This document shows positions 53,179-61,005 of a stretch of 64,000 nucleotides of DNA, in pieces (the stretch's first letter is position 1; the number at the start of each line of letters is the position of its first letter). The position numbers and the translations under genes are program-made. Below the pieces are notes generated by a model that saw nothing but the letters and a program-made list of their open reading frames with translations, was not told the DNA's origin and ran no database searches. The stretch is from an uncultured Dehalococcoidia bacterium (GTDB taxonomy: Bacteria; Chloroflexota; Dehalococcoidia; Lucifugimonadales; UBA3495): contig CATOSK010000008.1 of the NCBI GenBank assembly GCA_951812535.1, positions 43,211 to 107,210 of the forward strand. Reading direction: 5' to 3'.

Positions 53179-53979
53179 TTAATCCATCCCGTGAATCGCC
53201 TCGGCTGTCCGCCGGGCGCGTTCCGGGTTGATGGGATTGGCCACCACCCCTTCCTCTTTCAGGCTGGTGCCGACGATGGCCCCGTCGGCGTGTCGGAGAA
53301 AGACCCCAGCGTTGCCGGCGTCCACGCCGCTGCCCACCAGCAGCAGGCGGTCGGGGACCGCTGACCGGGCAATCTTTATATCCCCCGCGTCGGCAGGCAG
53401 GCCGGTCACCGGGCCGGTGACAATCAGCCCGTCGGCAAGTCCCCGGTAGGCAGTCTCCTTGGCCATCAGGGACAGGTCCACCTCTCCCAATGGGACGGCG
53501 TGCTTCACCAGCACATCGGCCAGAATCTTCACGTCGGCGCCCAGGGACTGGCGCAGACGCACCGTCTCGTAGGCTTCTCCCACCACCAACCCCTCATCGG
53601 CGGCCATCACACCGTAATGGACGTTGGCCCGCACAAACCGGGCGCCAGCCGCCGCCGCAATGGACAACGCCGAGTAGGGGTCGTTGCGGAGCATGTTGAT
53701 TCCCACGGGAAGATGGGTGCTTTCCACGGCGCGCCGCACCGCCAGGGTCATGCCCGCTACCGTGACCGGATCAACGCGTCCGATGCGGAAGGGCGCATCC
53801 CCGAAGTTCTCGACGATGATCCCGTCGGCCCCGGCTTCGGTGAGGATTCCAACCTCCCGGTCGGCCCGGGACAGCACCCGGTCCATCGAACCTCCCCACC
53901 GGGGAGACCCGGGCAGGGGCGGCAGGTGAACCACGCCGATGAAGACCTTGCCGGTGGTCTGGAACAACCCTGCCGTCAT
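53179..53979 (-). CDS. BtpA/SgcQ family protein
   Basis: 266 residues, TIM-barrel type. FIGVVHLPPLPGSPRWGG, then ILTEAGADGIIVENFGDAPF, FVRANVHYGVMAADEGLV and the C-terminal DGAIVGTSLKEEGVVANP are typical of BtpA. In cyanobacteria BtpA stabilises photosystem I; bacterial relatives such as SgcQ are of unknown role. Its start overlaps the deacetylase stop by 4 bp, so the two genes form an operon. Confidence 0.88.
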   Translation of the reverse strand: MTAGLFQTTGKVFIGVVHLPPLPGSPRWGGSMDRVLSRADREVGILTEAGADGIIVENFGDAPFRIGRVDPVTVAGMTLAVRRAVESTHLPVGINMLRNDPYSALSIAAAAGARFVRANVHYGVMAADEGLVVGEAYETVRLRQSLGADVKILADVLVKHAVPLGEVDLSLMAKETAYRGLADGLIVTGPVTGLPADAGDIKIARSAVPDRLLLVGSGVDAGNAGVFLRHADGAIVGTSLKEEGVVANPINPERARRTAEAIHGMD

Positions 53980-54809
53980 GCCCGCTTCTCCCCTTCGTCC
54001 GGCAGCCAGAGCCGGGCTGCGTCGATGATCCGCATGAACTCCACGTTGGGGAAGGACTGGATATGGTTGATCAGGCGCTCCAACATCCTGAGCCTTCCCG
54101 GCCGCCCGATGTACTGGGGGTGCATGGTCAGGGTGAACGCCCTCCCGTAGTGATACAGCCCCTCGAACTCGGCGGCCCAGTTGGAAAAGACCTCATCAGG
54201 CCCCCGCATCGGCCCCAGCCGGTTGGCGGAAGGCGCGTAGACAAAATTGGGGGCGTCATCCAGCAGCCAGTGGATGGGCACCTCCACCATCGGGCGTCCC
54301 GCCGGGTCCGTTTCGAGCAGGTAGGGAGCGTCGTCGCCCATCAGGCTGCTGTCGTAGAGGAAGCCGCGTTCCCGCAGCAGGTCAAGGGAAACCTCGCTCA
54401 GTTCCCAGCCGGGAGAGCGGTATCCCGTGGGAGCCGTTCCAGTGATCCCGGCCAGGATTTCCGTCCCCTTGTCCAGCACCTCGGCCTCTTCCCTGGGGGA
54501 CAAGGATGCCGGGGCTTCGTGCATGTAGCCGTGGTGGGCCACCTCGTGTCCCCGGGCGGCTATGTCCTCCACGAGCCGGGGGTGGGTTTCGGCGACATAG
54601 CCGGGGATATAGAAGCTGGCGGGGATTGAATATTTGTCCAGCAGGTCCAGTATCCGGGGCGTGGCGACGCTGGGGCCGTATTCCGCCATGGACATGAGGC
54701 TGGGGAGCCGGGAGAACTCCGGGTCACGCCTGATCCAGGAGGAAACCCCGTCGACATCAAAAGAAAGCATGGCGGCGCACTGCACGCCGCCGGGCCAGAT
54801 ACCGGACAT
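53976..54809 (-). CDS. Polysaccharide deacetylase (PuuE/NodB-like)
   Basis: 277 residues from ATG 54809 behind GGAGGAAGGG; the frame extends further upstream but that part is not conserved. Metal site: SFDVDGVSSW (Asp), HEVAHHGYMHE (two His). GYRSPGWELSE and FTLTMHPQYIGRPGR are later motifs. The family removes acyl groups from sugars or opens cyclic amides as in PuuE allantoinase. No signal peptide. Coupled with the BtpA-like gene. Confidence 0.88.
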   Translation of the reverse strand: MSGIWPGGVQCAAMLSFDVDGVSSWIRRDPEFSRLPSLMSMAEYGPSVATPRILDLLDKYSIPASFYIPGYVAETHPRLVEDIAARGHEVAHHGYMHEAPASLSPREEAEVLDKGTEILAGITGTAPTGYRSPGWELSEVSLDLLRERGFLYDSSLMGDDAPYLLETDPAGRPMVEVPIHWLLDDAPNFVYAPSANRLGPMRGPDEVFSNWAAEFEGLYHYGRAFTLTMHPQYIGRPGRLRMLERLINHIQSFPNVEFMRIIDAARLWLPDEGEKRA

Positions 54810-54937
54810 CCCTTCCTCCAAAGGCGGTGGGCCTGAAGCCGCCGCCGGGCCCAGATCCTGCGGGAATTGTAACGGACTATGGGCGCCGGCCCAACCAGCA
54901 CGGGGTTGGGAACCGGATTGTTCTGGGCCCTGGCCGC

Positions 54938-54997
54938 GTAACATCCCTGTTACAAAGCGGCAACACGCTTGTTACAAATCAGCAATAGACGGTTAAC
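54938..54997 (+). promoter_or_regulatory. GlnR-like operator array upstream of the first amt
   Basis: Six half-sites at exact 11-bp spacing: GTAAC (54938), GTTAC (54949), GCAAC (54960), GTTAC (54971), GCAAT (54982), TTAAC (54993). A candidate -10, CATAAA, lies at 55006. The pattern of GTnAC and GnAAC separated by 6 bp matches known GlnR boxes. The regulator itself is not in the window. Confidence 0.65.
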
Positions 54998-55045
54998 AAC
55001 TGTTCCATAAACTCGGCATGAATTGGCCACCAAAAAGGAGGAGAT

Positions 55046-56371
55046 ATGTTAAGGAGAGCCTTATTGCTGGTGATAGTGGGGTTGATGGCAGCCGGAATCC
55101 TGACCGGCTACAACTTGGCTTTCGCCCAGGATGTCACTTCGGATGCCGACAAGCTGGACCAGGGCGGCAACGTCATCTGGATGGTCGGCGCGTTCCTGGT
55201 GTTCTTCATGCAGGCCGGTTTCGCCTTCCTGGGGGCGGGACTAATCCGGAGCAAGAACACGACCAACTACCTGACCAAGAGCTTCATGGACTTCGCCATC
55301 GCGTCGCTGTCCTTCTGGGCGTTCGGTTTCGCCCTCATGTGGGGCACGTCGGCGGCGGGCATTGCGGGAACCACCAACTTCTTCCTGACGGATGCCGCGG
55401 ACGGGCAGACCTACGTCGACTTCGTCTTCCAAATGGTCTTCGCAGGAACGGCCGCCACCATCGTGGCTGGAGCCATGGCCGAGCGGACCAAGACCCAGAC
55501 CTACCTGGCGTACAGCTTCCTGATCGGCGCCGTGATCTACCCGCTCTATGGACACTGGGTATGGGGCGGCGGCTGGTTGGGCAACCTTGACCTGATCGGT
55601 CTCCCCGCTGCCGCGGACTACGCCGGCTCGGGCGTTGTCCACGCCGTAGGCGGCTTCCTCGCCCTGGCCGGCGCGACCGTGGTGGGAGCACGCAAGGGCA
55701 AGTTCAATGCCGACGGAACATCCAATATCATTGCCGGCCACAACATTCCCTTCGTGGTCATTGGAACGTTCATCCTGTTCTTTGGCTGGTTCGGGTTCAA
55801 CATCAACACGGGCGACTCCATCGGACTGAACGCCATCAATACGCTGCTGGCGGGCGCGACCGGCTCGGTAGTGGCCCTTTACGTTCAGTTAGCCCGCACC
55901 GGCAAGCTGGACATCCTCATGGCCTGCAACGGGGCGCTGGCCGGACTTGTGGGGGTGACCGCTCCGGTGGCCTTCATTGCGCCCTGGGCGGCTGTCGTGA
56001 TAGGCGCCCTGGCGGCTCCGATAATGATAATCTCGGTCAGCGTCATCGAGAAGGTGTTCAAGATTGACGACCCGGTGGGAGCCATCTCGGTCCACGGGAC
56101 CTGCGGCCTGTGGGGTCTCCTGGCGGTAGGCATCTTCGCCAATGGGAATAACGGAGTTACCGGGCTGGTGGCCGGCGATTCGATGCAGATCGTTTCGCAG
56201 CTCATCAGCATGGGCGTGGTCCTGGCCTGGGCCCTGGTCACCGGCTTTGCCATGTTCCTGGCCCTGAAGGGCACCATGGGCGTGCGGGTTACCGAGGAAG
56301 AGGAGGAGGTTGGACTGGACGTTTCCGAGCAGGCCGTCCACACCTATCCCGAACAGCTTTCGCAAGCTTAA
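55046..56371 (+). CDS. amt: Ammonium transporter (first copy)
   Basis: 441 residues with a cleavable-looking signal (MLRRALLLVIVGLMAAGIL, ending about AFAQ) and eleven hydrophobic helices. FLGAGLIRSKNTTNYLTKSF, FQMVFAGTAATIVAGAMAER and SGVVHAVGGFLALAGA (first pore His) are Amt/Rh signatures; GAISVHGTCGLWGLLAVGIF carries the second pore His. It conducts ammonium/ammonia. First gene of the nitrogen cluster, behind a GlnR-like array and ahead of a terminator. It shares about the same helices as the amt at 57196 but is longer at the N-terminus. Confidence 0.94.
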   Translation: MLRRALLLVIVGLMAAGILTGYNLAFAQDVTSDADKLDQGGNVIWMVGAFLVFFMQAGFAFLGAGLIRSKNTTNYLTKSFMDFAIASLSFWAFGFALMWGTSAAGIAGTTNFFLTDAADGQTYVDFVFQMVFAGTAATIVAGAMAERTKTQTYLAYSFLIGAVIYPLYGHWVWGGGWLGNLDLIGLPAAADYAGSGVVHAVGGFLALAGATVVGARKGKFNADGTSNIIAGHNIPFVVIGTFILFFGWFGFNINTGDSIGLNAINTLLAGATGSVVALYVQLARTGKLDILMACNGALAGLVGVTAPVAFIAPWAAVVIGALAAPIMIISVSVIEKVFKIDDPVGAISVHGTCGLWGLLAVGIFANGNNGVTGLVAGDSMQIVSQLISMGVVLAWALVTGFAMFLALKGTMGVRVTEEEEEVGLDVSEQAVHTYPEQLSQA

Positions 56372-56400
56372 CCAGGCTAGCGTCTTACTCTCCTCATTTC

Positions 56401-56435
56401 GGGGAGCCGGAGGTTGTGGCCTCCTCCGGTTCCCC
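56401..56435 (+). terminator. Terminator after the first amt
   Basis: 13-bp stem GGGGAGCCGGAGG / CCTCCGGTTCCCC with one G-T pair, followed by TTTCTGTTC. It separates amt from the first microprotein. Confidence 0.8.
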
Positions 56436-56550
56436 TTTCTGTTCACAGGGGAGGCGTCCGGGCCTGCCGCAGCTGGCAGGCTGCGGGCCGCACTCGGCTG
56501 GTATCCCGGAAAGGCTGGGGCCCCTGGAGAGCAGGGAAAACGGCTGTTTC

Positions 56551-56588
56551 GTAACACATTGTTAACATCGGCGACAATCCTTTGTAAC
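56551..56588 (+). promoter_or_regulatory. GlnR-like operator before the first microprotein
   Basis: GTAAC (56551), TTAAC (56562), GACAA (56573), GTAAC (56584), all 11 bp apart. CATAAA follows at 56610, 26 bp after the start of the last GTAAC. The same layout occurs before the second microprotein. Confidence 0.7.
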
Positions 56589-56647
56589 AAGTGGACGGCA
56601 GAATAGGATCATAAAGTTCGCCGCCAATGCAGAGGAGTACAGGTTTA

Positions 56648-56746
56648 ATGGAAATCATCGCCGCCGCCGGAGCATTCATCGGTCTGTTCAGTCTCTGGGT
56701 AATCGTTCCCAAGGTTTTGATGAAGAAGAACGCTCCAACCGAGTAA
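56648..56746 (+). CDS. Microprotein 1, one-helix membrane protein (32 residues)
   Basis: Starts at ATG 56648, ten bases behind AGGAG. Sequence begins MEIIAAAGAFIGLFSLWVIV and ends PKVLMKKNAPTE-stop: a hydrophobic helix of about 18 residues followed by a short basic tail. It has its own GlnR-like box and its own terminator, and resembles microprotein 2 along its length (MEI, AAAG, LF, LW, V.P, LMK). Its layout recalls KdpF-type transporter subunits, but no sequence relation to KdpF is claimed. A role in ammonium uptake is inferred from position. Confidence 0.75.
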   Translation: MEIIAAAGAFIGLFSLWVIVPKVLMKKNAPTE

Positions 56747-56780
56747 TCTTTCCGAGCAACACTCGTTTCTCAAGAGATTC

Positions 56781-56815
56781 AGAAGACCGGGGACTGATGA
56801 AATCCCCGGTCTTCT
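56781..56815 (+). terminator. Terminator after microprotein 1
   Basis: Perfect 13-bp stem AGAAGACCGGGGA / TCCCCGGTCTTCT with a 9-base loop, followed by GCCGTTTTG. It makes microprotein 1 a separate transcript. Confidence 0.88.
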
Positions 56816-56845
56816 GCCGTTTTGCGGCAGCGCATTTCGAGAGAT

Positions 56846-56883
56846 GTAACAAAAACTTAACATCTTGGAAAACAGCATGTAAC
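56846..56883 (+). promoter_or_regulatory. GlnR-like operator before the second microprotein
   Basis: GTAAC (56846), TTAAC (56857), GAAAA (56868), GTAAC (56879), each 11 bp apart. CATAAC follows at 56905, again 26 bp after the start of the last GTAAC. Confidence 0.7.
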
Positions 56884-56934
56884 ACTTGGGCGGCAACATG
56901 ACTGCATAACGATTCAGCCAGGAGTTTCGCACCA

Positions 56935-57024
56935 ATGGAGATTGCAGCAGCAGGAGTCTTCTTTGTCCTACTTTTCGCCCTTTGGGCAGTCCTGCCCAGC
57001 AGGCTGATGAAGAACCGGAAATAG
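56935..57024 (+). CDS. Microprotein 2, one-helix membrane protein (29 residues)
   Basis: Starts at ATG 56935, ten bases behind AGGAG, the same spacing as microprotein 1. Begins MEIAAAGVFFVLLFALWAVL and ends PSRLMKNRK-stop. Paralogue of microprotein 1 with its own GlnR-like box. It lies 171 bp before the second amt and could share a transcript with it by read-through of the intervening hairpin. Confidence 0.75.
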   Translation: MEIAAAGVFFVLLFALWAVLPSRLMKNRK

Positions 57025-57049
57025 ACCGGATCGTTGCCTGGCGGAAGAC

Positions 57050-57117
57050 CTTAACGTAACGGCCACCCAGCCCATGTTCCCTGGTTATTCCAGCGGCATG
57101 GGCTGTAATACGTTAAG
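57050..57117 (+). terminator. Long hairpin between microprotein 2 and the second amt
   Basis: Nested inverted repeats: outer CTTAACGTA / TACGTTAAG and inner CAGCCCATG / CATGGGCTG. No T-run follows, so it may be an attenuator, an mRNA-processing site or a weak terminator. Confidence 0.55.
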
Positions 57118-57195
57118 AGGGCCATTTCCAAGAGGAGTCCGGGGCAGCGGCGCAGAACTGGCTGCCGCGGAAGTTGAGGAGAGGAGCACTGATCC

Positions 57196-58407
57196 ATGAA
57201 TAGCGGAGACATCACCTGGATACTGGCGTCATCGGCCCTGGTCTTGCTGATGACCCCCGGCCTGGCGTTTTTCTACGGCGGGCTGGTGCGGCGGAAGAAT
57301 ACCAACGCGACCATCATGCACTCCTTCATGTCCATCGGGCTGGTTGGAGTGGTCTGGGTCCTGTGGGGATACAGCCTGGCCTTCGGGCCGGATTTCATGG
57401 GGTGGGGCATAATCGGCGACCTGTCATGGGTCGGATTGGTGGGGGTGAGCGCCACGGAAGCCGGCCCCTACGCGGACAATATTCCCCACCAGGCATTCAT
57501 GGTATTCCAGGGAATGTTCGCGATCATTACTCCAGCGCTGATCACCGGGGCTTTTGCCGAGCGGATGAAGTTCAGCACCTACATGGTCTTCATCGTGCTG
57601 TGGGTGACGATAGTCTACGCGCCGGTGGCCCACTGGGTGTGGGGAGACAACGGCTGGCTGGGCGGACTGGGAGCCCTGGACTTTGCCGGCGGGACGGTGG
57701 TCCACATCAACTCCGGAATCGCAGCCCTGGCAGCCGCCCTGATCGTGGGACGCCGCCTGGGGTTCAAGACGCAGCCGATGCCTCCGCACAACGTCCCGAT
57801 GGTCGTCCTGGGAGCGGCCCTGCTCTGGTTTGGCTGGTTCGGGTTCAACGCCGGTAGCGCGCTGGCGGCAGACGGCACGGCGGTCAATGCCTTCGTCGTG
57901 ACCAACACGGCGGCGGCGGCGGCAGTCCTGGCCTGGGTCGCGGTCAGCTGGGTGTTCGGCAAGCATCCCAGCGTAATCGGAGCGGCGTCGGGAGCCGTCG
58001 CCGGCTTGGTTGCGATTACTCCCGCGGCGGGATTCGTGGGGGTTCTTCCGGCCATAGTCATCGGCCTGGGAGCGGGCGTCATCTGCTACGCCGCGATTGA
58101 ACTGCTGTTGAAGCTGAACATTGACGACGCGCTGGCGGTGTTCGGGGTACACGGCATGGGCGGTGCCTGGGGGGCACTGGCGACCGGACTGTTCGTGGGC
58201 ATCGGGTACGGTGTACTGGAAATAGGGCGGGGCGAGCAAGTCCTGTATCAAATCGTGGGAATCTTCGCCGCCGCGGCTTGGTCCTTTGTCCTCACTTCGG
58301 TGATACTGCTGGTCCTGAAAGCAACCATGGGGCTGCGGGTACCCGAGAGCGACGAAGAATCCGGCCTGGACTTGTCGGTGCACGGGGAAGGTTCTTACAC
58401 TGCATAA
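57196..58407 (+). CDS. amt: Ammonium transporter (second copy)
   Basis: 403 residues with about eleven hydrophobic helices and no extra N-terminal signal. FFYGGLVRRKNTNATIMHSF, FQGMFAIITPALITGAFAER and GGTVVHINSGIAALAAALI (first pore His) are Amt/Rh motifs; FGVHGMGGAWGALATGLF carries the second pore His. The acidic C-terminal tail (RVPESDEESGLDLS) resembles that of the first copy. It is followed by the glutamine synthetases, so imported ammonium would be fixed directly. Confidence 0.94.
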   Translation: MNSGDITWILASSALVLLMTPGLAFFYGGLVRRKNTNATIMHSFMSIGLVGVVWVLWGYSLAFGPDFMGWGIIGDLSWVGLVGVSATEAGPYADNIPHQAFMVFQGMFAIITPALITGAFAERMKFSTYMVFIVLWVTIVYAPVAHWVWGDNGWLGGLGALDFAGGTVVHINSGIAALAAALIVGRRLGFKTQPMPPHNVPMVVLGAALLWFGWFGFNAGSALAADGTAVNAFVVTNTAAAAAVLAWVAVSWVFGKHPSVIGAASGAVAGLVAITPAAGFVGVLPAIVIGLGAGVICYAAIELLLKLNIDDALAVFGVHGMGGAWGALATGLFVGIGYGVLEIGRGEQVLYQIVGIFAAAAWSFVLTSVILLVLKATMGLRVPESDEESGLDLSVHGEGSYTA

Positions 58408-58501
58408 GGTAACGGCATAGCTGAACCCGGCGGGCGCAACTGGCCGGAGTGAATGCTGGAAAACAATACTCTGGAAAACGACACTAGAGAGGTTTGGAGC
58501 A

Positions 58502-59503
58502 ATGAGTTACAAGGCGGAATACATCTGGATTGACGGACAGGAGCCGACAGCCAAGCTCCGTTCCAAGGGCAAGATCGTGCCGGACGGTGAGGAGCCCCCC
58601 ATCTGGGGATTCGACGGTTCCAGCACCAGCCAGGCTCCCGGCGAGGCATCCGACTGTGTGCTGAACCCAGTCTTTGTGTGCCCGGACCCGGTGCGGGGCG
58701 GCAACAACAAGCTGGTCATGTGCGAAGTGCTGCTGACCGACATGACTCCCCATCCTTCCAACACGCGCGCCGCCTGCGCGGCGGCGGACGAAAAGTACCG
58801 GAGCTTCGACACCTGGTTCGGCATTGAGCAGGAGTACACCTTCTTCAAGGGAGCCCGGCCTCTGGGCTTCCCGGAAAATGGCTTCCCCCCGCCCCAGGGC
58901 GGATACTACTGCGGTGTCGGGATCGACGAGGTGTTCGGGCGTCCGGTGGTGGAAGAGCACATGGACGCATGTCTGACCGCCGGCCTGGAAATTTCGGGCA
59001 TCAACGGAGAGGTGATGCCGGGGCAGTGGGAGTTTCAGATCGGCCCGTTGGCCACTCCGGCTGTTGGGGACCACCTGTGGCTTGCCCGGTGGCTGCTCTA
59101 CCGCATCTCGGAAGAACATGAGATAACGGCTACCCTTGACCCCAAGCCGGTGCGGGGAGACTGGAACGGCGCGGGGGCCCACCACAACTTCTCCACCAAC
59201 AAGATGCGCGATTCCTACGACGCCTGCGTCGCGGCGGCGGAGGCCTTGGGGGCCAACCATGACGCGCACATCGTCAACTACGGCCACCGGATCGAAGAGC
59301 GGCTGACGGGTCTTCATGAGACCTGTGCCTACACGGAGTTCCGGTACGGCGTGTCGGACCGGGGCGCATCGGTACGGATTCCCTGGCAGGTGGCGCGGGA
59401 CGGCAAGGGCTACATCGAAGACCGCCGCCCCAACGCCAACGTTGATCCCTACGTGGCCACTCGGCTGATTGTAGAGACGGTCTGCGGAGCAGCGTCCGCG
59501 TAG
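58502..59503 (+). CDS. glnII: Glutamine synthetase, type II (eukaryote-like)
   Basis: 333 residues, the usual GSII length. WGFDGSSTSQAPGEASDCVL, WFGIEQEYTFF, GINGEVMPGQWEFQIG and GAGAHHNFSTNKMR are GSII motifs for metal, glutamate and ATP binding; FRYGVSDRGASVRIP completes the site. It condenses ammonium and glutamate. GSII enzymes are not adenylylated. It lies 94 bp behind the second amt. Confidence 0.94.
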   Translation: MSYKAEYIWIDGQEPTAKLRSKGKIVPDGEEPPIWGFDGSSTSQAPGEASDCVLNPVFVCPDPVRGGNNKLVMCEVLLTDMTPHPSNTRAACAAADEKYRSFDTWFGIEQEYTFFKGARPLGFPENGFPPPQGGYYCGVGIDEVFGRPVVEEHMDACLTAGLEISGINGEVMPGQWEFQIGPLATPAVGDHLWLARWLLYRISEEHEITATLDPKPVRGDWNGAGAHHNFSTNKMRDSYDACVAAAEALGANHDAHIVNYGHRIEERLTGLHETCAYTEFRYGVSDRGASVRIPWQVARDGKGYIEDRRPNANVDPYVATRLIVETVCGAASA

Positions 59504-59547
59504 CGGCCTTGGCCCACGGGCCATTCCAGGTGTCGCCCAGCACCCAA

Positions 59548-59577
59548 ACGGCGCCGCCCCTTGGGGAGCGGCGCCGT
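59548..59577 (+). terminator. Terminator after glnII
   Basis: Perfect 10-bp stem ACGGCGCCGC / GCGGCGCCGT with a loop of ten bases. No strong T-run. It separates glnII from glnA. Confidence 0.7.
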
Positions 59578-59648
59578 CCTGTCGCATCAATACCCCGAAG
59601 TGTCCAGTTAGGCTAGAATAACCCCAACCCCGACGGAGTCAGCAAGCC

Positions 59649-60989
59649 ATGATGAACGATGATCGCGCCGCCGAGCGAGAGTATGTACTGAGGAGCGCCC
59701 GGGACAATGACGTGAAGTTCATCCGTCTCTGGTTTACCGACATCCTGGGGAATCTGAAGGGGTTCGCCATAACGGTGGATGACCTGGAAGACGCCATCGA
59801 GCGGGGGGTGGGATTCGACGGGTCGGCGATCGAGGGATTCGCCCGGATTAACGAGAGCGATATGCGGGCTTTCCCAGACCCCGCGACGTTCACATTGCTG
59901 CCGTGGCGTCCCCGGCAGAATGCCGTGGCGCGGATGTTCTGCGACATCACCACGCCGGACGGGAAGCTGTTCGCCGGAGACCCGCGCAGCGCGCTGAAGC
60001 GGAACCTGGAACGGGCGGCCGGACTGGGATACACCTACTACGTTGGGCCGGAGTTGGAGTTCTTCTATCTGAAAGACCAGAACACGCCCGAGCCGCTGGA
60101 CCACTTTGGCTACTACGACCAGCAATCGACGCATCCCACGGCGGACCTGCGGCGGGACACGGTGCTCAACCTGGCCGACATGGGCATTCCAGTCAAATAC
60201 TCCCACCATGAGGGAGCGCCCAGCCAGCACGAGATCGACCTCCAGTACACCGACGCCCTGACGATGGCGGACAACGTCACAACCGCGAAGCTGGTAATCA
60301 AGGAATTGGCCCAGCTGCGGGATGCCTATGCTTCCTTCATGCCCAAGCCGCTGACGGGAGAGAACGGCTCCGGGATGCACGTCCACCAGTCGCTTTTCCT
60401 GGGAGACCAGAACGCTTTCTTCGAACCGGAGGACGAATCCCATCTTTCGGAAACCGGCAAGCGGTTCATCGCCGGGCTGCTGCATCATGCGCGGGAGATC
60501 ACACTGGTAACCAACCAGTGGGTGAACTCGTACAAGCGTCTGGTGCCGGGGTACGAGGCCCCGGTCTACGTCTCCTGGGCGCGGGTGAACCGGTCGGACC
60601 TCGTGCGGGTGCCGGCGTACAAGCCGGGGTACGAGAGTTCGATCCGGGTGGAGTACCGGGCTCCCGATCCGGCATGCAATCCCTACCTGGCTTTCAGCGT
60701 GATGCTAGCGGCGGGCCTGAAGGGGATTGAGGAGGACTACCCGCTGCCACTTCCCATTGAGGACAACGTTTTCGAGATGTCGACCGCGGAGCGGCAATCC
60801 CGGGGAATCGGCAATCTGCCCGGAAGCCTGGGAGAGGCCCTGTCGCTGGCCAGGGACAGCGAACTGCTGCAGGAGGCATTGGGGGAGCACATCTACGGGG
60901 GGCTGATCCGCAACAAAGAGCGGGAATGGAGCGACTACCGGGCCACCGTGACGGACTACGAGGTCAGGAACTACCTGCCGGTGCTGTAA
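59649..60989 (+). CDS. glnA: Glutamine synthetase, type I
   Basis: 446 residues, the length of the GSI-alpha class. FIRLWFTDILGNLKGFAI, GFDGSAIEGFARINESDM and YYVGPELEFFYLKD are N-terminal landmarks; NGSGMHVHQSLF holds the ATP/glutamate site and VEYRAPDPACNPYLAFSVML the C-terminal block. The length suggests it lacks the beta-class insertion. No adenylylation Tyr motif is apparent near the C-terminus, so regulation is probably transcriptional or by feedback. Second synthetase of the cluster. Confidence 0.94.
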   Translation: MMNDDRAAEREYVLRSARDNDVKFIRLWFTDILGNLKGFAITVDDLEDAIERGVGFDGSAIEGFARINESDMRAFPDPATFTLLPWRPRQNAVARMFCDITTPDGKLFAGDPRSALKRNLERAAGLGYTYYVGPELEFFYLKDQNTPEPLDHFGYYDQQSTHPTADLRRDTVLNLADMGIPVKYSHHEGAPSQHEIDLQYTDALTMADNVTTAKLVIKELAQLRDAYASFMPKPLTGENGSGMHVHQSLFLGDQNAFFEPEDESHLSETGKRFIAGLLHHAREITLVTNQWVNSYKRLVPGYEAPVYVSWARVNRSDLVRVPAYKPGYESSIRVEYRAPDPACNPYLAFSVMLAAGLKGIEEDYPLPLPIEDNVFEMSTAERQSRGIGNLPGSLGEALSLARDSELLQEALGEHIYGGLIRNKEREWSDYRATVTDYEVRNYLPVL

Positions 60990-61005
60990 CGGGGACCGGC
61001 GCAGG

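Noticed and set aside
58408..58501. A fourth GlnR-like array upstream of glnII
   Set aside because: A single GTAAC near 58409 is present but no 11-bp phased partners follow, so an operator cannot be supported.
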